DNA from: Natrialbaceae archaeon Tc-Br11_E2g14
GTDB taxonomy: Archaea; Halobacteriota; Halobacteria; Halobacteriales; Natrialbaceae
Assembly: GCA_001564275.1 (NCBI GenBank)
Contig: LKND01000002.1
Coordinates: forward strand, 1-64,000
Reading direction: 5' to 3'
DNA length: 64,000 nt
A model generated the notes under the pieces. The model searched no databases, was not told the DNA's origin, and saw only the letters and a program-made list of their open reading frames with translations. The position numbers and the translations under genes are program-made. Below, piece after piece: positions 16,723 to 26,106 of this stretch; the first letter of the stretch is position 1, and every line of letters begins with the position of its first letter.

Positions 16723-18864
16723 ATGGGATCGAACGGCGGCCAACTCGCGGCCATCGCCGAGTCGCTCTCCGAACGGATTCGCCGCCTTCCGTTGCCCCCG
16801 GGACGGCTGTCACCGGGAGCCGAACGCGAGGGGCGTGCCGATGTGACGTGCTCGAGCGAGGCGACGACCTCGGATCTGACAGCATCGAGAGATGTCACGG
16901 CATCGATTGACGGGGACAAACCGGGTGGGACGGCTGACGAGGAGTGTGCGTGCGCCTTCGAGTTCGACGACGGAACCGAGACGCTCGGTGTCGACGCCTC
17001 GGGCTGTCCCCACGACGGAGACCTGGTGTCAGCTCCCTGCTGTCGGGCTGCCGCCGTCGACGCCCTCACACGGCGTGAAGCCGGGTCCATCGTCGTGCGG
17101 TCGCGAGCTCTCGAACACCACTACCCACCTGCCGCCGTCTCCCTCTTCACCGCTGCCGGTCGATTTCGCGACCTGATCGGCGGGCGTGACGATCGACTCG
17201 CCGCGACCGTCCGCACCGACCCACTCGCGGTGGCCGACGAACTCGCCGACCGGGTCGATCCCGTCGCCGACGCCGCTCACTCTAGCGGTCTGGTCGACGC
17301 CCGCCTGGACTGTTCGACGGAGGCGGCTCTCGAGCCAAGCGTCGGGTTACCGATCGCTCACTACACGGTCGACCCGTCCCTCGACGACCGCGCCAGGCTC
17401 CAGGACGTGACCCACCTCGAGACCGGGAGCGTCGCCCGCATCTACCGCCGCCCCGACGGGATCCCACACTACGCACTCGAGGTCGTCGACACGACGCTCT
17501 CCCCGGCGCAACGGCGGGTCGTCCTCGAGGGATATGAAGCAATCGCCGAGGGGGTTGTAGACGGAGACAGAGCCGCCTCGAGAGCGATCGAACACGTCAC
17601 CGGCAGCGCCCCTGACCCGGCACTCGTCGACGTTCTGACCAAACACACGGCGGGGTACGGCATCCTCGAGGATCTCTTCGCTGATCCACGGATCACTGAC
17701 GTCTACGTCACCGCGCCCGTCGAGTCGAACCCGATACGGGTGGTCTGTGACGGGGCGTCGATGACGACGTCCGTCTCCCTAACTGCCGCCGGGGGGCAGG
17801 CGCTAGCTTCTCGGGTCCGCCGAACCAGCGGCCGCGCGTTCTCTCGAGCCAGCCCCACCGTCGACGCGACGGCACGTCTCGAAAACGGGACGGGCGTCCG
17901 AGTTGCCGGCGTTGCCGACCCCGTCACGGAGGGGGTCGCCTTCGCCTTCCGCGAGCGGGCCGACGACCAGTTCACCCTCCCCGGTTTGGTCGCCAACGAG
18001 ACGATGACCGCAGAGGTGGCGGCCTTCCTCTCCGTGGCGGTCGAACGCAACGCGGCCGCGCTGGTCGCCGGCACGCGCGGGGCGGGGAAGACGACCCTGC
18101 TCGGCACGCTGTTGTACGAACTTCCCCCACCGACGAGAACGGTGGTCATCGAGGACACCCCGGAACTCCCGGTGACACCGCTTCAGGGGGTCGATCGCGA
18201 CGTCCAGGCGCTGCGGACTGGTACGGCAGATGGCCCCGAAATCACGCCCGCCGATGCGCTGCAGACCGCCCTTCGACTGGGCGACGGGGCACTCGTCGTC
18301 GGCGAGATTCGTGGCGAGGAGGCCCGCGTCCTCTACGAGGCGATGCGCGTCGGTGCGAACGCCAACGCCGTCCTCGGGACCATCCACGGCGACGGGGCCG
18401 AGGACGTCTACGAACGAGTCGTCTCCGACCTCGGGGTCGAGCCTTCATCGTTCGGAGCGACTGATCTCGTGGTCACCGTGCAAGCTTATCACACTGAGAC
18501 GGGCAAAAAACGACGCCTCGCCCGGATCGAGGAGGTGTGTGGCACCGGCGAAGAGACCTGGTTCGAACCGCTGTACGTCCTCGAGAGCGACGGCGAGCGT
18601 GCCAAATCCACCGGGCGGATCGCCCGCGGGGAGAGCCGACTGGTCCACCGCCTGACGGCACCCGGTGAGCGCTACGCCGATGTCCGGGCGAGCCTCGCGG
18701 ACCGGGCCACCCTCATCCGTGGGCTCGCGGTTGATGGCCGTACCGAACCCGCCGAGGTGGCCACAGCCTACGCCGAGTATCGGAACGGCGAGCCCACCGA
18801 TGCCCCAAGCGTTCCGGGGACGGCGGCCGACCCACGTCGTCCGACCGCTCCGGGGTCCCGATGA
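16723..18864 (+). CDS. Type II/IV secretion (archaeal pilus-type) ATPase
   Basis: A 713-residue secretion NTPase of the VirB11/PilB/FlaI superfamily. An N-terminal Cys-rich segment (about 73-107: CAC, CPH, CC) may bind metal. It is followed by a linker domain (YGILEDLFADPRITDVYVTA) and the ATPase core with Walker A GTRGAGKTT (about residue 450), an EDTPEL Asp box, Walker B-like LVVGEIRGEEA and the His box GTIHGDGAEDV. It powers assembly of a type IV pilus-like structure with its membrane partner, the next gene, whose ATG overlaps its stop. No pilin gene is adjacent. Confidence 0.9.
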   Translation: MGSNGGQLAAIAESLSERIRRLPLPPGRLSPGAEREGRADVTCSSEATTSDLTASRDVTASIDGDKPGGTADEECACAFEFDDGTETLGVDASGCPHDGDLVSAPCCRAAAVDALTRREAGSIVVRSRALEHHYPPAAVSLFTAAGRFRDLIGGRDDRLAATVRTDPLAVADELADRVDPVADAAHSSGLVDARLDCSTEAALEPSVGLPIAHYTVDPSLDDRARLQDVTHLETGSVARIYRRPDGIPHYALEVVDTTLSPAQRRVVLEGYEAIAEGVVDGDRAASRAIEHVTGSAPDPALVDVLTKHTAGYGILEDLFADPRITDVYVTAPVESNPIRVVCDGASMTTSVSLTAAGGQALASRVRRTSGRAFSRASPTVDATARLENGTGVRVAGVADPVTEGVAFAFRERADDQFTLPGLVANETMTAEVAAFLSVAVERNAAALVAGTRGAGKTTLLGTLLYELPPPTRTVVIEDTPELPVTPLQGVDRDVQALRTGTADGPEITPADALQTALRLGDGALVVGEIRGEEARVLYEAMRVGANANAVLGTIHGDGAEDVYERVVSDLGVEPSSFGATDLVVTVQAYHTETGKKRRLARIEEVCGTGEETWFEPLYVLESDGERAKSTGRIARGESRLVHRLTAPGERYADVRASLADRATLIRGLAVDGRTEPAEVATAYAEYRNGEPTDAPSVPGTAADPRRPTAPGSR

Positions 18865-20579
18865 CGGCCGCGATACCGGCGACGCTCCGCCGACTGGCCG
18901 GCTGGTACCCCTACGACGTCGACCCGAGCCAGGAACTGGTCGACGCCCTCTCGTTTCTCGAGACCGACCTCGAGGCCACCACCGTCGTCGAGGCGGGCTA
19001 CGTGGCGGGGGTCGTGGCCCTGGTGCCGGCGCTCGCGCTGTTTCTGACCCCGCTCCCGGCGGTTGCGGTTGCCCCGTTAACCATCGCGCTCTCCCTCGGG
19101 GCCATCCACCTGGTTCACGCTGGCCCACACGTCCTCACGGCGATTCGTCGGACGGAGGCCCTCGGTGAAACGCCGACCCTGATCGGACGAGCAGTGTTGC
19201 GGATGCAGGTCCAGCCGACGACGGAGACGGCCGTCCGATTCGCCGCCGAGACGGGGATGGGCCCACTTTCGCGGAATTTGGGTGGCCACATCGACCGGGC
19301 TGCCGGAACGCCACGGTCGGGATTACTCACCTTCGCCGAGGAGTGGACCGCGTGGTTCCCGGCCCTTCGTCGGTCGGCGTACCTCCTCGCCGCCGCACAG
19401 GACGCTCCCGACGGGGACCGCGGCCGGACGCTCGATCGGGCGCTGGATGCGATTCTCAGTGGGACCCGCGACCAGATGGCCTCGTTCACGAGCGCGATCC
19501 GTGGGCCAACCACCGGGCTCTACGCCTTCGGCGTGTTGCTCCCCCTGGCCCTCGTCGCGCTCGTTCCCGCGGCGGCCATCGTCGGCTACGCCGTGACCAT
19601 CTGGCCGTTCGTCCTCGTCTACAACTTCCTGCTCCCGGCGGGGCTGCTCGCGGCCAGTGTTTGGTTACTCACCCGCCGCCCCGTCGCCTTTCCACCGCCG
19701 GCCGTCTCCCGTGAACACCCGGACGTCCCCGACCGGCTCGCTCTCCGGCTGACCTGGGGACTCGCCGCTGGGGTCTTCGCCTTCGTCTGCACGTCCCTGT
19801 TCGGCCCGCCGTCCCTCGCATCGGTTGCGGCCCTGGGTATGGGTCTCGGCGTCTCGCTCGGAGCCGTTTTCCACCCGATTCTCGCCGTCCGCAACCACGT
19901 CCGTGCTGTCGAAGCCCACCTCGTGGACGCACTCTACCTCGTGGGCCGGCAGGTTACGGAGGGACGCGCCGTCGAAACATCGGTGGCCCACACGGCAGAG
20001 CGTGTCCCCGCCGAGACCGGCGTCGTGTTCGAGACGGCGGCTGGCGTCCAGCGACGATTGCACGTCGGCGTCGAGGCGGCCTTTCTGGGGGAGTACGGAG
20101 CGCTCCGGGACATCCCCAGTGCTCGTGCCCACGGGATGGCCCGCTTGCTCGCCATCGCCGCCAACGAGGGTCGACCCGCCGGCCACGCCATCGTGGCAAT
20201 GGCCGACCACCTCGATGAACTCCAGGCGGTCGAACGCGAAACCCGTCGCCAGCTGGCGATGGTCACGGGTACCCTCGAGAACACGGCGTCGTTCTTCGGG
20301 CCGCTCGTCGGTGGCTCGACGGTCGCCCTGGCCGGGTTGATGAGCGAGCACGTGCTCGAGGGTGAGGAAATGGCCGAAACGATGTTGCCAGTCGACCAGT
20401 TGGGCATCGTGGTCGGCGTATACGTGCTCACGCTGTGTTTACTTCTGACGCCGCTCTCGATAGCACTCCGTCACGGGTTGGATCGGGCGCTGATCGGGTA
20501 CTACGCGGGCCGATCGCTCGTGTTCGCGACGCCGATCTACGTGGTGACGGTCTGGCTCGTGGGTGCCGTTATCGCCTGA
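18861..20579 (+). CDS. Type II secretion system F-domain (TadC/PilC-like) membrane protein
   Basis: A 572-residue polytopic protein with hydrophobic helix groups near residues 48-85, 212-270, 290-340, 475-500 and 510-570, and cytoplasmic T2SSF domains between them (for example a region with RNLGGHIDRAAG and another with ARLLAIAANEGRPAGHAIV). This is the duplicated-F-domain architecture of archaeal PilC proteins, the membrane platform for the secretion ATPase. The ATG at 18861 overlaps the ATPase stop, so the pair is co-translated. Confidence 0.88.
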   Translation: MTAAIPATLRRLAGWYPYDVDPSQELVDALSFLETDLEATTVVEAGYVAGVVALVPALALFLTPLPAVAVAPLTIALSLGAIHLVHAGPHVLTAIRRTEALGETPTLIGRAVLRMQVQPTTETAVRFAAETGMGPLSRNLGGHIDRAAGTPRSGLLTFAEEWTAWFPALRRSAYLLAAAQDAPDGDRGRTLDRALDAILSGTRDQMASFTSAIRGPTTGLYAFGVLLPLALVALVPAAAIVGYAVTIWPFVLVYNFLLPAGLLAASVWLLTRRPVAFPPPAVSREHPDVPDRLALRLTWGLAAGVFAFVCTSLFGPPSLASVAALGMGLGVSLGAVFHPILAVRNHVRAVEAHLVDALYLVGRQVTEGRAVETSVAHTAERVPAETGVVFETAAGVQRRLHVGVEAAFLGEYGALRDIPSARAHGMARLLAIAANEGRPAGHAIVAMADHLDELQAVERETRRQLAMVTGTLENTASFFGPLVGGSTVALAGLMSEHVLEGEEMAETMLPVDQLGIVVGVYVLTLCLLLTPLSIALRHGLDRALIGYYAGRSLVFATPIYVVTVWLVGAVIA

Positions 20580-20662
20580 GCTGGACTGCTGTGCCCACCC
20601 ACTGGTACGGTCGACACGGTCTTGATGATCGATCGACGGGATGATCCTGTTTTCGGTGTGAG

Positions 20663-20669
20663 TTTATAT
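20663..20669 (+). promoter_or_regulatory. TATA box of the DUF7283-like gene
   Basis: TTTATAT 24-30 bp upstream of ATG 20693 implies a separate leaderless transcript from this point, not simple read-through from the secretion pair. Confidence 0.6.
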
Positions 20670-20692
20670 GTGAACGCGGGGCCAGCCCGATC

Positions 20693-21283
20693 ATGGAGTG
20701 GGAAGCCCCCGTCGATGCCTGGTACGTCTGGCTCGCCGTCGCGTTGGTCAGCCTCGCGATTTTCGGGCTCGCGCTCGCGATGCCGACGGCGCCGCCCCCC
20801 GATGCGAACGCCGGGGCGAACGTGATCGACGAGGTTGCCGCGAGCCCGTACGACGGGACCGCCAGCTTCGACCACGACGCCGACGAGATCAGGGTCGACG
20901 CGACGGGTCTCTCGATGGCGAACGATCACGGAACCAGCCACGCCTCGGTTTCGTACGGGGCGGTGATCCACGTCGATGGCGTCGACGGACTCGAGCGCGT
21001 CGCCCACGGTGAGGCGTACGACGAGGTCTACGACGAGCGCTTCTCCCCGTCGGCCTACGAGTTCCTCGAGGCGGTCGACGAGGCCCACGAGGCCGAAGGT
21101 GAGTGGCACCGCTCCTCGGGGACGGTTACGGTCAGACAGGTTCGCCTCGATTCGCGGCTGCTCGATGTCCTCGGGCGCTTCTCACCGGAGCTGGATTCTC
21201 ACAGAGCTGTGACTGACCGATGGGATGGCGTCCACTACGACAGCACCCGTGAGGAGTTCTACGTGGTGCTGGTGAGTTCCTGA
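20693..21283 (+). CDS. Single-span membrane protein, DUF7283-like
   Basis: A 196-residue protein opening MEWEAPVDAWYVWLAVALV: an N-terminal membrane helix (about 10-30) and then an acidic extracytoplasmic domain with FDHDADEIRVDATGLSM and a C-terminal YDSTREEFYVVLVS strand. It resembles the haloarchaeal DUF7283 family, whose members lie beside pilus-type ATPase/TadC genes (recalled, not searched). It follows the TadC-like gene and precedes the MinD-like gene, which suggests an accessory role in the same surface system. No enzymatic motif is seen. Confidence 0.65.
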   Translation: MEWEAPVDAWYVWLAVALVSLAIFGLALAMPTAPPPDANAGANVIDEVAASPYDGTASFDHDADEIRVDATGLSMANDHGTSHASVSYGAVIHVDGVDGLERVAHGEAYDEVYDERFSPSAYEFLEAVDEAHEAEGEWHRSSGTVTVRQVRLDSRLLDVLGRFSPELDSHRAVTDRWDGVHYDSTREEFYVVLVSS

Positions 21284-21325
21284 GGCGGCCCAATGTTCAA
21301 AAGGGATGGCCGAACCAACGCGCCC

Positions 21326-22867
21326 ATGGCGACGTTCGCGATAGCCGGGGCGAAAGGTGGGTGTGGCAAAACGACGACGACCATCGGGCTGGCGGAGGCG
21401 GTTGGTCGAACGGGCCGAACCGCCCTGGCGGTCGATGCGGATCGACAGTTGCCGAACCTGCACGTGATGGGCGGGACGAACCGAACGCCGACGATCGCGG
21501 ATGTCGGTCCCGAGGCCGCCACCGACTCTCGAGGCGGTGGCGACGTCGTGGACAGTCACGCTCGAGGCGCGAACACGGCCCTCGAGACGGACCCGTCAGC
21601 TGACCCCGTCGACGCGACGAAAGCTCGGGTCGAGCGCGTCGCCCAGCAGAGCCCCCGCGTCGATACCACCGGGTTGATCGCGGCACCGTTGCCCGAGGAC
21701 TCGCTGTCGCTCGAGACCGCACTCGCGCGCCTGGACCTTCCCTCCGTGCCGACGTTCGTCGACTGTCCCTCGGGCGCCGGACCGGACCTGCTCGAGCCGC
21801 TGTCGGCCGCCGACGGGGTGATCGTGGTGACGACGGATACCGACCGCAGTCTGGCCGCCGCCGAGACGACGATCGACGTCGCCGGTCGCCTCGGGGTGCC
21901 CGTTCTCGGCGTGATCTGGAGTCGGTGTTCGACCGTGCCGGAATCGGCCGCCTCCCGCCTGCCGGCCCAGTCACTCGGTGCCGTGCCGGAGTGTTCGGAA
22001 CCGCTGATCGACGACGAGGCCTGTACTGCCCTGGAGTCGGTCGTCGAACGGCTCGAACAACACCTCTTTCCCGAACCCACGATCGATGCCGACCGACTCT
22101 CGACCGGCATCGAGGGGCTCGATTGCGGTCTCGGCGGTGGCGTTCCCCCCGGGTCGGTGCTGTTGCTCGAGGCTCCGTTGGCGAGCCAGATCGAGCGCCT
22201 GTTGGCCCGGGCGACCGAACCGCGTGGAACGCTCTATCTGGCCGCTGGGCGGTCGGTTCAGTCCGTGGCCCGCAGCTTCGAGGCGCTCGATCGTGATGCG
22301 GAATTGCCGACGATCCGGGCGATTCCCCCAGCCAGTTCGGACACCGGGGCAGACGGGGTCGACGAGACGGATGGCAGCGTTCGGGCCGCCGACCGCGTCG
22401 GCGCAGACGGGGGATCACGTGCCGTCTCCGCCATCGAGCACGCCGAAGCGCTCGTCGATCGACTCCCCGACGGGGCGACGCTCGTTCTCGAGGGGTTGAA
22501 CGTCCTCGAGCGGGCCCCAGCGCCCCGATACCGGACCTTTCTCGGGCGACTCGAGACGCGAACCCGGGAAACGGCCGGGATGACGATCATCTCGAGGAGT
22601 GTCGGTGGACCGTGCCAGCCCGGAAACGGGCAGCTACGACGATGCGCACAGTCGATGGCGGATCTCGTGGCGACGCTGGGCTCCGCTCGCTCGCGGGCAG
22701 TGACAGCACCTGGGGTTGGCTCGGGGCACCCACATCCACGCCGCCAGCAGCTCCTCGAGGTCTCGAAGTGTCGGTTCGGTCGGTGTCCGTCACCAGTCGA
22801 TCTCCAACGCGCGCTGGCGCTCGACCGGGAGGTGTCATCGACCGCGGCGGGCATCGACCTCGAGTGA
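21326..22867 (+). CDS. MinD/ParA-like ATPase fused to a RecA/KaiC-like domain
   Basis: 513 residues from ATG 21326. The N-terminal half is a deviant Walker A ATPase (AGAKGGCGKTTTT at residues 7-19; VDADRQLPNLH; VDCPSGAG), typical of MinD/ParA proteins. From about residue 258 a second domain begins STGIEGLDCGLGGGVPPGS, the KaiC/RecA-like opening, but its P-loop (LLLEAPLASQIE) lacks the GKT residues and is probably non-hydrolytic. It resembles haloarchaeal DUF7125-type fusions. Located right after secretion genes, it may position or regulate the pilus-like machine, by analogy with FlhG/MinD proteins; this is inference. Confidence 0.75.
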   Translation: MATFAIAGAKGGCGKTTTTIGLAEAVGRTGRTALAVDADRQLPNLHVMGGTNRTPTIADVGPEAATDSRGGGDVVDSHARGANTALETDPSADPVDATKARVERVAQQSPRVDTTGLIAAPLPEDSLSLETALARLDLPSVPTFVDCPSGAGPDLLEPLSAADGVIVVTTDTDRSLAAAETTIDVAGRLGVPVLGVIWSRCSTVPESAASRLPAQSLGAVPECSEPLIDDEACTALESVVERLEQHLFPEPTIDADRLSTGIEGLDCGLGGGVPPGSVLLLEAPLASQIERLLARATEPRGTLYLAAGRSVQSVARSFEALDRDAELPTIRAIPPASSDTGADGVDETDGSVRAADRVGADGGSRAVSAIEHAEALVDRLPDGATLVLEGLNVLERAPAPRYRTFLGRLETRTRETAGMTIISRSVGGPCQPGNGQLRRCAQSMADLVATLGSARSRAVTAPGVGSGHPHPRRQQLLEVSKCRFGRCPSPVDLQRALALDREVSSTAAGIDLE

Positions 22868-22937
22868 ACGGGGCCGCCACCCCTGTCGCGGTTGGTGGCA
22901 CCGAGTACCGCTCGACGGGTCGTGAGGATACTCGTCC

Positions 22938-24146
22938 CTATCGGGCGACGCGCTCGAGCACGTCGACACCGACGAGCGAGTCACCGGTGAGTGCCTTGAC
23001 GTACGCGCCGCCGGCGATCGAGACGTGTCCGAAGTCGGCCTCGTCCAGCCCGTACATCCCGATGGCTCGAGAGGTGTCACCGCCGCCGACGACCGAAAAG
23101 CAGTCCGTCTCGGCGATGGCCTCGAGGACCCGCACGGTGCCCGTGGCGAACCGTTCGTCCTCGAACACGCCCAGTGCGCCCTTGACGAAGACGGCCTCGG
23201 ACTCCCGGACGAGGTCGGCGTATCGGTCGGCGCTGTCGCTCCCGACGTCGAGGTACGAGGTGTCCTTTTCGAGCCCCTCGACGGCGACCTCCGCGCGCTC
23301 GCCGTCGTCGCCCTCGCAGGCGAGGTCGCTCGCGAGATGCAGGCGGTCCGCGTACCGCTCGAGGATGGTTTCGATCGTCTCGGCGTGGGTGTCCCACTGG
23401 TGGTCGAAGAACGCGGTGCCGTCGACGTCGTGGCCGACGTCGTGGCCGGCGGCTCGCAGGAAGAGTTCGCCCACGATCCCGCCGAGACAGAACCGATCGA
23501 CGGTGTCCTCGACACCCTCGATGACGGGGATCAGGTCCTCGGCTTTCGTCCCCCCGAGAACCATCGTCACGGGACCGTCGAACTCGCGATCCTGGATCGA
23601 CGAGTTGGCGGTGTACTCGGCTTCCATGACCGGACCGGCGTAGGCGGGGCACACGAGCGGAAAGCCGACGAGCGAGGCGTGTGCGCGGTGGGCCGCCGAG
23701 TAGGCGTCGTTCACGTAGGCGTCCACGTGGGGGGCGAGCGACCGGACAAACTCGCTTTCGGCGTGTTCCTCGGGTGCTTTTTCGGGCAGTTCGTCATCGC
23801 ACATCCGAACGTTCTCGAGCAGGAGGACCTCGCCTGCCTCGAGGGCGTCGACGGCCTCGAGGGCCGCCTCGCCGTGGGTGTCCGGGACGAATTGCACCAC
23901 CTGATCGAGGTGGTTCGCGAGGACGTCGGCGTGACTCTCGAGTGAAATGAACGAATCCCGGCCGGGGCGGCCCTGGTGGGCCAGGAGGACGACGGCGTGG
24001 TCGTCGGCGAGCAGTCGGTCGATCGAGTCGGCGTGCCGGGCGAACCGGCGCGTGTCCTGGGCGCGCCCGTCCTCGACTGGGGCGTTGACGTCGATGCGAA
24101 CGAGCAAGCGCTGTCCAGCCTCGAGGTCGCTGACGGTGTTGAACAT
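22938..24146 (-). CDS. pgk: Phosphoglycerate kinase
   Basis: A 402-residue PGK converting 1,3-bisphosphoglycerate plus ADP to 3-phosphoglycerate plus ATP, or the reverse in gluconeogenesis. The signatures are present: LLVRIDVNAPVEDG at the N-terminus, LLAHQGRPGRDSF, VNDAYSAAHRAHASLVGFP, VLGGTKAEDLIPVI and the C-terminal GGGDTSRAI nucleotide-binding loop. Size is normal. It is transcribed alone from a TTTAAG box 25-30 bp upstream. The GAPDH genes it would work with are 37 kb away at 60.8-63.2 kb. Confidence 0.95.
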   Translation of the reverse strand: MFNTVSDLEAGQRLLVRIDVNAPVEDGRAQDTRRFARHADSIDRLLADDHAVVLLAHQGRPGRDSFISLESHADVLANHLDQVVQFVPDTHGEAALEAVDALEAGEVLLLENVRMCDDELPEKAPEEHAESEFVRSLAPHVDAYVNDAYSAAHRAHASLVGFPLVCPAYAGPVMEAEYTANSSIQDREFDGPVTMVLGGTKAEDLIPVIEGVEDTVDRFCLGGIVGELFLRAAGHDVGHDVDGTAFFDHQWDTHAETIETILERYADRLHLASDLACEGDDGERAEVAVEGLEKDTSYLDVGSDSADRYADLVRESEAVFVKGALGVFEDERFATGTVRVLEAIAETDCFSVVGGGDTSRAIGMYGLDEADFGHVSIAGGAYVKALTGDSLVGVDVLERVAR

Positions 24147-24170
24147 GTCCGTACAGGCGCGGCGCGGGCG

Positions 24171-24176
24171 CTTAAA
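24171..24176 (-). promoter_or_regulatory. TATA box of pgk
   Basis: TTTAAG on the minus strand, 25-30 bp before the pgk ATG (24146); the start is leaderless. Confidence 0.55.
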
Positions 24177-24355
24177 TCGGGTGGATGCACATCAACGTAT
24201 CGGACGTGGGGGAGCCCGACGTCCGGGTTCGGGCTGGCGTGGTGGGGACGTCCCTCGAGCGGGTTCGGTGACTCGAGGGCCCACCGATGGGAACGGGTAC
24301 CCGGTGGATCGAGCAGGCGATCGTCCTCGAGTCCGGGTCCTAAACTTTGAACTAT

Positions 24356-24370
24356 GAAGTAAAACACTTC
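24356..24370. promoter_or_regulatory. Candidate operator GAAGT-N5-ACTTC
   Basis: A 5-bp inverted repeat with 5-bp spacing, followed by GACTTC, 72 bp upstream of the MBL-fold gene in an AT-rich pocket. The same 15-bp architecture recurs at 54196-54210, upstream of the heme-protein gene. Confidence 0.3.
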
Positions 24371-24441
24371 GACTTCGGTAGGTAGAGGGTGAGACCCCCG
24401 TTTGGCCCAACGTTCTTGTCACCTCGGATGAACCCTCAGGT

Positions 24442-25242
24442 ATGCCCGCCGAGGCCTGCTATCGACTCAATACCGCCGTCTGGACCCTGGATTACAGCGC
24501 CGCGACCCAGTTGCAACAACCCGGGGAGCCCTACCCCGGCTGGTGTCCCTGTTATCTCCTCGAACACCCCGAGGGGTTGGTGCTTTTCGACACCGGTGTG
24601 AGCCAGGAGATGGCCACCGATCCCGAATCCTACGGGCCACAGGGTGCGCCTCACATGGCCGACTTCGTCGACACCCTCGATCTCTCGGCCGGAAAACCAC
24701 CCGTCGAACACCTCGCCGACCTTGGCTACGAACCCGAGGACGTCGACGTGATCGTCTGCTCACATCTCCACACCGACCACGCTGGGAACCTCGACGCGTT
24801 CCCCGAGGCGACGGTCATCGTCCAAAAGGAGGAACTGCGCTACGCCTTCTATCCCGACGGTCCCCAGCGTCTGTTCTACCTCGAGGGGGACTTTCACCAC
24901 CTTCGCCGCCTCGATGTGGACGTGCGGGCGATTACGGGCGAGTACGACGTCTTCGGTGATGGCTCGATCGTCGCCTTCCCGACACCGGGGCACACGCCCG
25001 GTCACCAGTCACTCGCGGTGACCCTCGAGTCGGGGACGACGATCCTGGCGGCCGACGCCGCGAACAGTCGGGTTGGCTACGAGACCGATCTCGTGGCGTC
25101 GTTCGCCTGGTCGCTCGAGGCGTCGATCGACTCCATCCGCACCATCGAGGAGCGGGCCCGGCGGACGGAGGCGGACGTCATCATCCATCACGATCCCGAG
25201 GATCAAGGGCGGCTCCCGGATCCGCCGGCAGCCCTCGAGTGA
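24442..25242 (+). CDS. MBL-fold metallo-hydrolase (N-acyl-homoserine-lactonase-like)
   Basis: A 266-residue metallo-beta-lactamase-fold enzyme. The metal-binding motif is HLHTDHAG (about residue 108), with later ligands in PGHTPGHQS, an ADAAN segment and a final IIHHD. The pattern, including LFDTGV and the YPGWCPCYLLE opening, is that of the AHL lactonase-like family, which hydrolyses lactones or related esters and thioesters. Two divalent metals are expected. The actual substrate is unknown in haloarchaea. The preceding 295 bp hold promoters for pgk and this gene and nothing else I recognise. Confidence 0.85.
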   Translation: MPAEACYRLNTAVWTLDYSAATQLQQPGEPYPGWCPCYLLEHPEGLVLFDTGVSQEMATDPESYGPQGAPHMADFVDTLDLSAGKPPVEHLADLGYEPEDVDVIVCSHLHTDHAGNLDAFPEATVIVQKEELRYAFYPDGPQRLFYLEGDFHHLRRLDVDVRAITGEYDVFGDGSIVAFPTPGHTPGHQSLAVTLESGTTILAADAANSRVGYETDLVASFAWSLEASIDSIRTIEERARRTEADVIIHHDPEDQGRLPDPPAALE

Positions 25243-25327
25243 GCGGGCCGTCGCTCCGGAGTGTATCGACGGCGACCCCCCTGCCACCGACGGCCCATTG
25301 ATATGCCTCCAGTGAGAATCCGGGACA

Positions 25328-26023
25328 ATGAGTCGAGAGCGACCCGACGTGGAACCGTCAACAGCGGCCCCCACCGGCGACGCTGTAGGACCTGGCCTCG
25401 AGGCTGATGGGGGCGAGGAATCGGTCGATATCGAGGCCGTTCTCGAGCAACTTGACCGCCTCGAACAGACGGTCGACGATCCGAACGAACGCCAGGAGGT
25501 CCAGGAGACCCGGTCGATGGTCACCGGTCTCGATTCCGGTGGCTCGTCGCTCTTTGGTAACCGGATCAGTCGGTACACCACGCGTGACGTAGCGGAGACA
25601 TTCGTCGGCGGCGTGTTGCTCTCGCTGCCGCTGCTCGTCGAGGACGGCGTCTACGACATCGCGGATCACTTCGCCGCCGTGACGCCGGGGGGGATTCCGA
25701 TCTTTTTCGTCGCCAACGTCCTGTTCATCGTGACGATGGCTGCCATGTTGCTCTACTGGACGGACATTCAGCGCGTCGAAAATCACAACCCGATTTTCGG
25801 TATCGTCCCACGACGACTGGTCGGCGTTCTGGTCATCTCGTTCGTCGTCGCTGCCGGGCTGATGACGCTGTGGGGTCGCGTGGAGGGGTGGTCGGAACCG
25901 GACATCGCCATCTACCGGATCAGCGTCATCTGGGCGGCCGCGGCGTTCGGCGGTGCCCTCGGTGACATCCTCCCCGGGGTGAGCAGCGGCACCGAAATGA
26001 GCACCGTCCTCGAGCGTGAGTGA
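25328..26023 (+). CDS. DUF2391 family integral membrane protein
   Basis: A 231-residue protein with a hydrophilic acidic N-terminus (about 1-85) and four to five transmembrane helices in the remainder. The DUF2391 landmarks are visible: ETFVGGVLLSLPLLVEDGVY, then FFVANVLFIV and AFGGALGDILPG near the end. The family is widespread in haloarchaea and some bacteria, with no known function. A TATA-like TTGATATGC about 25-30 bp upstream suggests its own promoter. Confidence 0.75.
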   Translation: MSRERPDVEPSTAAPTGDAVGPGLEADGGEESVDIEAVLEQLDRLEQTVDDPNERQEVQETRSMVTGLDSGGSSLFGNRISRYTTRDVAETFVGGVLLSLPLLVEDGVYDIADHFAAVTPGGIPIFFVANVLFIVTMAAMLLYWTDIQRVENHNPIFGIVPRRLVGVLVISFVVAAGLMTLWGRVEGWSEPDIAIYRISVIWAAAAFGGALGDILPGVSSGTEMSTVLERE

Positions 26024-26106
26024 CGCCCAAATCCAGGGAACCGGTCCGTTAGCTTCGATCGGCAATCACCGACATCCCTTTGCTCGACCGCGTGTCATCA
26101 CCACGC

